DNA of 64,000 nt, taken from Streptomyces sp. NBC_01283. Lineage in GTDB: Bacteria > Actinomycetota > Actinomycetes > Streptomycetales > Streptomycetaceae. This document shows positions 58,337 through 64,000 of the stretch, piece after piece (the first letter of the stretch is position 1; each line of letters opens with the position of its first letter). A program made the position numbers and the translations under genes. Where the stretch lies: contig NZ_CP108430.1 in NCBI RefSeq assembly GCF_041435335.1, positions 8,032,001-8,096,000 on the forward strand, written 5' to 3'. Below the pieces are notes generated by a model, which saw only the letters and a list, made by a program, of their open reading frames with translations, was not told the origin of the DNA and did not search any database.

Positions 58337-59167
58337 TCAGGCATCGAAGGCGGTCGCCCGGGTCACCTTCTCCCAGGCGGCGATCTCCGCGCGGACCGAG
58401 TCGAGGTGGCCGACGACCGCGTCCACGGCGTCCTCGCCCAGCGGCAGCCGCAGCGGGGTCTCGTCGGCGTCGAGCGCGGCGATGATCGCCGCGGCTGCCT
58501 TCGCCGGGTCGCCGGGCTGGGTGCCGTCGCCGCCCGCGACCATCGCGCGGGTGGCGCCCGCCGTCTCCGCGTAGTCCGGGATCTCGACGGGGCTCGCGCT
58601 GGTGTTGCCGAACAGGCTGGTGCGGAACGCGCCGGGTTCCACGACCAGGACCTTGATGCCGAGCGGGCCCACCTCGGCCGCCAGCGCCTCCGACATGCCC
58701 TCAAGGGCGAACTTCGTGCCGCTGTACGCCGAGAAGCCCGCGAAGGACATCTGCCCGCCCATGCTGCTCATCTGCACGATCGCTCCCGACCGCCGCGCCC
58801 GCATGTGCGGAAGGACGGCGCGGGTCAGCGCGGTCGGGCCGAAGACGTGCACGTCGAAGAGGGCACGCAGTCCGGCGTCCGAGTCCTCCTCCAGGGCGCC
58901 GACGTGGCTGCGGCCCGCATTGTTCACCAGGACGTCGATGCGCCCGTGCCGGTCGGCGACGTCACGCACGGCGGTCTCGATGCCGGCCGTGTCCGTCACG
59001 TCCAGGGTGAGGGCCTCGACCTGGTCGGGGTGGGCCGCGACCAGGTCGTCCAGGGACGACGCGTTGCGGGCGGCGGCCACGACCACGCCGCCCGCGGCGA
59101 CGGCCGCCTCGGTGATCGCCCGTCCGAAGCCGCTGGACGCACCCGTCACGAGCCATACCTTCGTCAT
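58337..59167 (-). CDS. Short-chain dehydrogenase/reductase
   Basis: A 276-residue SDR with an intact active site: TGASSGFG cofactor loop, NNAG, a Ser in MSSMGG and Y-SGTK (FSAYSGTKFALEGMSEAL) as the Tyr-xxx-Lys pair. It resembles the oxidoreductases of the YtfG/DltE group, NADP-dependent, substrate unknown. ATG 59167 follows aaaggga. It is divergent from a LysR gene 108 bp away, the usual arrangement for a LysR-controlled target. Confidence 0.9.
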   Translation of the reverse strand: MTKVWLVTGASSGFGRAITEAAVAAGGVVVAAARNASSLDDLVAAHPDQVEALTLDVTDTAGIETAVRDVADRHGRIDVLVNNAGRSHVGALEEDSDAGLRALFDVHVFGPTALTRAVLPHMRARRSGAIVQMSSMGGQMSFAGFSAYSGTKFALEGMSEALAAEVGPLGIKVLVVEPGAFRTSLFGNTSASPVEIPDYAETAGATRAMVAGGDGTQPGDPAKAAAAIIAALDADETPLRLPLGEDAVDAVVGHLDSVRAEIAAWEKVTRATAFDA

Positions 59168-59238
59168 CTCGAACTCCCTTTAAGAGGCGGCCGGTTCACT
59201 TGTTCCGGGCTCTGCGGATCAGCCTGCGGCCCAATCGG

Positions 59239-59251
59239 TTGGCCCGTCCAA
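59239..59251. promoter_or_regulatory. LysR box candidate, TTGG-N5-CCAA
   Basis: A symmetric T-N11-A element with 4-bp arms in the divergent space between the SDR and LysR genes, 25 bp before ATG 59276. This matches the LysR consensus of T-N11-A with dyad symmetry. Confidence 0.5.
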
Positions 59252-59275
59252 GACATGACGTGATAGCTGATGGTT

Positions 59276-60226
59276 ATGGACCGACACGGCAGGGACGTGC
59301 ACAGCAGGGATCTCCGCTACTTCGTCGAGGTGGCGCGGGAGTTGCACTTCACGCGGGCCGCCGAGCGACTCTTCGTGTCGCAGCCCGCGCTGAGCAAGCA
59401 GATACGAGCACTGGAGCGGCAGTTGGGCGCGGAGCTGTTCGTGCGGGATCACCGCGGTGTGCGGCTCACCACCGTGGGCGCCGCGCTCCTGCCGCACGCG
59501 CAACAGGCGCTCGAACACTGGCAGTCGGCGGTCGACGCGGTGGAGAGCGCGAAGGCCGGGGAGCGGTCGACGCTTTCCGTGGGGATGAGCACACGACCGG
59601 CCCGCGGCGGGCTCCTCCCGGCGGTACGGTCCCGCTTCGGCGAGGCGCATCCAGAAGCCACGATCCGGCTGCGGCAGGTGAGTTGGGAGGACGCCAGCGC
59701 GGGGCTCGCGGACGGGACGGCGGACGTGGCCTTCGTCTGGCTGCCGCTTGAGGACCTGGAGCGCTATGCGTGGGTGGTGGTCGCCGAGGAGCCGCGTCAT
59801 GTCGCCCTTCCCTCGACTCATCGCCTCGCGGGCCGGGACGAGGTCGACTTCGCCGACCTCGTCGACGAACCCTTCCTCGCGCTGCCCGAGAGCGCGGGCG
59901 CACTGCGGGACTACTGGCTCGCCTTGGATGCCCGCGCAGGCGGCCCGCCCCGCATCGGCGCCGAGATCGCAAGTACCGACGAGACGTACGAGGCGCTCGT
60001 GGACGGCCGCGGGATCTGCCTGGTCGCCGCGGGCAACGCACCCCTGATCACGCTGGGCGGCGTCGTCACGCGCCCGGTGCGCGGCATCACGCCGAGCCGG
60101 TTCGCCCTGGCCTGGCGCGTGGGCGACGACCGCCGCCCGCTGGTGAGCGCGTACATCAAGGCGTGCGGGGAGGCGCTCGGGCAGGCCCGGCGTGACCCCT
60201 CGGGCGCATCTCGTCGCAACCGTTGA
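59276..60226 (+). CDS. LysR-family transcriptional regulator
   Basis: A 316-residue regulator. The N-terminal winged HTH reads RDLRYFVEVARELHFTRAAERLFVSQPALSKQIRALERQLGAELF, and a periplasmic-binding-like effector domain follows (about 95-300). It probably activates or represses the divergent SDR in response to a small molecule. ATG 59276 or ATG 59270 may start it; no clear ribosome-binding site is visible, so a leaderless message is possible. A T-N11-A box lies upstream. Confidence 0.9.
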   Translation: MDRHGRDVHSRDLRYFVEVARELHFTRAAERLFVSQPALSKQIRALERQLGAELFVRDHRGVRLTTVGAALLPHAQQALEHWQSAVDAVESAKAGERSTLSVGMSTRPARGGLLPAVRSRFGEAHPEATIRLRQVSWEDASAGLADGTADVAFVWLPLEDLERYAWVVVAEEPRHVALPSTHRLAGRDEVDFADLVDEPFLALPESAGALRDYWLALDARAGGPPRIGAEIASTDETYEALVDGRGICLVAAGNAPLITLGGVVTRPVRGITPSRFALAWRVGDDRRPLVSAYIKACGEALGQARRDPSGASRRNR

Positions 60227-60274
60227 CCTTGCCCCGGCTCCCCCTTAGCGTTTCGGCGTTCGGAGTATCAAATG

Positions 60275-60294
60275 ACGTTCGAAATAACGAACGT
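60275..60294. promoter_or_regulatory. ACGTTCG-N6-CGAACGT inverted repeat upstream of the GH43 gene
   Basis: Seven-bp perfect arms flank AAATAA. The right arm also overlaps a 10-bp palindrome, CGAACGTTCG (60288-60297). Placed 56 bp before ATG 60350, it looks like a LacI-type operator for sugar control, with overlapping sites. Confidence 0.55.
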
Positions 60295-60349
60295 TCGGTG
60301 TGAGGGGACGCTCGTCCCTCCAACCCGCCCCGATGCCTTACGGAGCCGC

Positions 60350-61414
60350 ATGAACCACAGTGAAGTACCCAGCCGCAGAACCGTGTTGCGCACCACCCTG
60401 GCCGCCGGAGCCCTCGCCGCCGCACCGGCCCTCGCACAGGCGCCCGCCCACGCGGCCTCCCGGCGGGCCGCCGCCTATCGCAACCCGCTCGTCGAGCAGC
60501 GCGCCGACCCGCACATCCACCGCCACACCGACGGCCACTACTACTTCACGGCGACGTCCCCCGAGTACGACCGCATCATCCTGCGCCGCTCCCGCACCCT
60601 GACGGGTCTGACGCGGGCCGACGAGTCCGTCATCTGGAGGCGGCACACGAGCGGCGACATGGCCGCGCACATCTGGGCGCCGGAACTCCACCACATCAAC
60701 GGCAAGTGGTACATCTACTTCGCCGCGGCCCCCGCCGACGACGTGTGGAAGATCCGCATCTGGGTCCTGGAGAACTCCAACCCCAACCCGTTCAAGGGCA
60801 GTTGGACGGAGAAGGGGCAGCTCACCACCGCCTGGGACACCTTCTCGCTCGACGCCACCACCTTCACGTACCGGGGCAGCCGCTACCTCGCCTGGGCGCA
60901 GTATGAGCCAGGCATGGACAACAACACCGGCGTCTTCCTGTCCCGCATGGCGAACCCCTGGACCCTGACGGGACCTCAGATACGGCTGTCCACACCCGAG
61001 TACGACTGGGAGTGCGTCGGCTTCAAGGTGAACGAAGGACCGTCCGTCATCCAGCGCAACGGCCGCGTCTTCCTCTCGTACTCGGCGTCCGCGACCGACT
61101 TCAACTACTGCATGGGGCTGCTCACCGCCGACGCCCGCGATGACCTCATGGACCCCGCGTCCTGGTCCAAGTCGCCGACCCCCGTCTTCACGAGCAACGA
61201 CACGACCAAGCAGTACGGCCCCGGCCACAACTGCTTCACCGTCGCCGAGGACGGTCGCACCGACGTCCTCGTCTACCACGCCCGCCAGTACAAGGACATC
61301 GTCGGCGACCCCCTGCACGACCCCAACCGCCACACCCGCATCCAGAAGCTCGGCTGGAAGGCGGACGGCACCCCGGACTTCGGTGTCCCCGTCGCCGATG
61401 CCGCCGGGGCGTGA
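60350..61414 (+). CDS. Secreted glycoside hydrolase family 43 enzyme
   Basis: A 354-residue enzyme with a twin-arginine signal (SRRTVLRTTLAAGALAAAPAL, then AHAA). The five-bladed propeller shows the GH43 triad: the base Asp in VEQRADPHI, the pKa-modulating Asp in the second blade (about TFSLDATTF) and the acid Glu in KVNEGPSVI. HIWAPELHHINGKWYIYFAA is a typical GH43 block. Likely substrates are arabinan or arabinoxylan side chains outside the cell. ATG 60350 is preceded by cggagcc; an upstream frame to 60272 is not needed. A palindromic operator lies in the 124-bp leader. A hairpin overlaps the stop. Confidence 0.9.
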   Translation: MNHSEVPSRRTVLRTTLAAGALAAAPALAQAPAHAASRRAAAYRNPLVEQRADPHIHRHTDGHYYFTATSPEYDRIILRRSRTLTGLTRADESVIWRRHTSGDMAAHIWAPELHHINGKWYIYFAAAPADDVWKIRIWVLENSNPNPFKGSWTEKGQLTTAWDTFSLDATTFTYRGSRYLAWAQYEPGMDNNTGVFLSRMANPWTLTGPQIRLSTPEYDWECVGFKVNEGPSVIQRNGRVFLSYSASATDFNYCMGLLTADARDDLMDPASWSKSPTPVFTSNDTTKQYGPGHNCFTVAEDGRTDVLVYHARQYKDIVGDPLHDPNRHTRIQKLGWKADGTPDFGVPVADAAGA

Positions 61415-61423
61415 ACGCCCCGG
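61404..61423. terminator. 8-bp perfect hairpin with the GH43 stop in its loop
   Basis: CCGGGGCG and CGCCCCGG flank TGAA, which contains the TGA stop. It lies between the converging GH43 and alditol oxidase genes (stops 61414 and 61424) and may terminate both. Confidence 0.5.
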
Positions 61424-62731
<1,308 letters not shown>

Positions 62732-62831
62732 TCACGGCCGCGGACAGTAAGCCCGGACCTTGCCCCCGTTGCGTTCATGGTCACGACCATACGACTTCGG
62801 ACAGCACGTCGGGGCTCCGGAAGCGCCGGTC

Positions 62832-64000
62832 TCAGGCTCGCATCACCAGGCGGTCCACCGCGGGGTTCCCCGAACCGTAGGGGACGGGCAGGAGTCCGGC
62901 GTCCCCGGTCGCGTACAGCGCCTGTTCGAGGGCGCCGATCAGGGGCTGCACGTCGACCGGCGGGCGGACCACCAGGCGCAGGAAGCGGCTTGAGCTGCCG
63001 ATCTTGTTGCCGCACTCGCGCACCAGAATGCCGTGCTCGGCCAGCAGTCGGTCCCGCAGGACCACTCCGTCGACGCCGTCGGGCAGCCGTACGTACACGA
63101 AGTTTCCCTGTGAGGGGTAGCTGGTGAGTCCGGGAAGCCGGCCGAGGTGCCAGATCATCTCCTGACGGTCGCGGCGGACCTGACGCAGGCTCAGGTCGTA
63201 GGCGTGGCGGTGCTGCTTGAGCATGAACACCACGCTCTCCGCGAAGGAGTTGAGGTTCCACTTCGGCAGCGCGGCGCGCACCCTGCCGGCCAGGCCCGGG
63301 TTGGCGACGAGGTAGCCGAAGCGGACGCCGTGCAGCCCGAAGTTCTTGCCGAGGCTGCGCAGCACGATGACATTGGGCCGCAGCACCGCCTCGTCGGCGA
63401 CGCTCGACTCGGGGCCCGCGTCGGCGAACTCGAGGAACGACTCGTCCACGACCACCAGGTCGAGATCCTGCAGCGCGTCGAGCAGCGCGAGCACGGAGCG
63501 GCGCGGAAGGAGGCCTCCGTCCGGGTTGTTGGGATTGCAGATGACCGCCGTGCGGGAACCCCGGGCGCGTACGAAGTCGACGTAGGCTCCCGGATCGAGC
63601 ACGAAGCCGTCGGCCTCCGGAAGCAGGAACATGTCGACGCGCTTGCCGGTCTCCATCGACTGATCGGTCCACCGCCCGAACGTCGGCACGGGCACGGCGA
63701 GCGCGTCGCGCACGAGCAAGTGGTCGATCCAGGTGATGAGTTCGGTCGAGCCGTTGCCCATCACGACGGTCTGCGGATTGAGGCCGAGCACGGCACTGAG
63801 CTCGGCGGTGATGGTGTCCGCGCCGCTCGGGTAGTACGTGAGGATGTCCCGCAGCCGTCCGCCGAGCTCCTCGTACATCTCGGGTGTGGGGAAGTACGGA
63901 TTGCACGGGACGCAGAAGTCGACGAGCGGCTGCCCGCTGTCCGCCGCCGCCCTGTTCAGCGCGGAGTACGAGGGGGTGTGCGCGGTGGACGCGCGGAAGA
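62832..64000 (-). CDS. HisC-like PLP-dependent aminotransferase, 5' end beyond the window
   Basis: The frame is open through base 64000, giving at least 389 residues. It shows the fold-type I pattern: VMGNGSTELI, ICNPNNPDGG, VVVDESFLEF, the PLP-Lys motif SLGKNFGLHGVRFGYLV and FLRLVVRPP near the C-terminus. This is the histidinol-phosphate aminotransferase / CobD-like group. Upstream of ATG 63878 the sequence continues with conserved-looking residues (FCVPCNPYFPTPEM), so that ATG is internal. The real start lies right of the window. Substrate cannot be assigned. Confidence 0.85.
   Translation of the reverse strand, partial: FRASTAHTPSYSALNRAAADSGQPLVDFCVPCNPYFPTPEMYEELGGRLRDILTYYPSGADTITAELSAVLGLNPQTVVMGNGSTELITWIDHLLVRDALAVPVPTFGRWTDQSMETGKRVDMFLLPEADGFVLDPGAYVDFVRARGSRTAVICNPNNPDGGLLPRRSVLALLDALQDLDLVVVDESFLEFADAGPESSVADEAVLRPNVIVLRSLGKNFGLHGVRFGYLVANPGLAGRVRAALPKWNLNSFAESVVFMLKQHRHAYDLSLRQVRRDRQEMIWHLGRLPGLTSYPSQGNFVYVRLPDGVDGVVLRDRLLAEHGILVRECGNKIGSSSRFLRLVVRPPVDVQPLIGALEQALYATGDAGLLPVPYGSGNPAVDRLVMRA

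Overview
The window is high-GC chromosomal DNA from a Streptomyces or close relative. The evidence is third-position G/C bias, frequent GTG starts, ATGA-type overlaps, an alditol oxidase almost identical in motif layout to Streptomyces AldO, and Streptomyces-type small families (DUF6643, DUF6223, Rv1733c-like, SHOCT, SigJ/ECF41-type sigma). I saw no rRNA, tRNA, CRISPR array, transposase or phage gene. Both ends cut through genes.

Region A (1-13.3 kb) is the right part of a biosynthetic gene cluster. It holds a PaaK-type adenylating ligase (cut by the window start), two class A flavin hydroxylases, an EntA-type SDR, a PhzD-type isochorismatase, a second SDR that has lost its whole catalytic triad, a class II (PhzC-type) DAHP synthase, a DUF485/SSS carboxylate-permease pair, and a StrR/NovG-type ParB-fold regulator. 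Next to these lies a secreted vanadium-haloperoxidase homologue that lacks both active-site histidines. DAHP synthase, PhzD-like and EntA-like enzymes together fit chorismate -> ADIC -> DHHA -> 3-hydroxyanthranilate, which the ligase would activate. The ADIC synthase (PhzE) is not here and would have to lie to the left. The product is not identifiable from this window.

Region B (13.3-19 kb) holds an orphan LuxR-type response regulator, a DUF6223 protein built from a repeated membrane segment, a two-gene unit (15486-16669) whose products share a short G/N/Q-rich motif reminiscent of bacterial amyloid signalling motifs, and an ECF41-type sigma factor with its usual FAD oxidoreductase partner.

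Region C (19-33.3 kb) is accessory: an APC permease, an MFS/ROK divergent pair, an MFS/TetR pair beside a broken alpha/beta hydrolase, and a TetR-cupin-DUF4865-phosphotriesterase operon. Three copies of a 20-bp operator separate that operon from a SHOCT/ABC-ATPase/FtsX-permease operon.

Region D (33.3-64 kb) is mostly Streptomyces chromosomal genes: an RsbW-like kinase, a Cds1-like cysteine desulfhydrase/synthase, SRPBCC, DeoR, a membrane-anchored alpha/beta hydrolase, a beta-helix/AAA+ fusion, Rv1733c-like, MOSC, DUF6643, TerD, GT2, glutamate racemase-like, PH-like membrane protein, O-antigen-ligase-like protein, apolipoprotein N-acyltransferase, NUDIX, a betaine-aldehyde dehydrogenase/permease/choline-oxidase-type operon, an RlmG/RsmC-type methyltransferase, an SDR/LysR divergent pair, a secreted GH43, AldO, and a truncated HisC-like aminotransferase. 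In-frame 9-bp minisatellites have expanded inside at least three genes.
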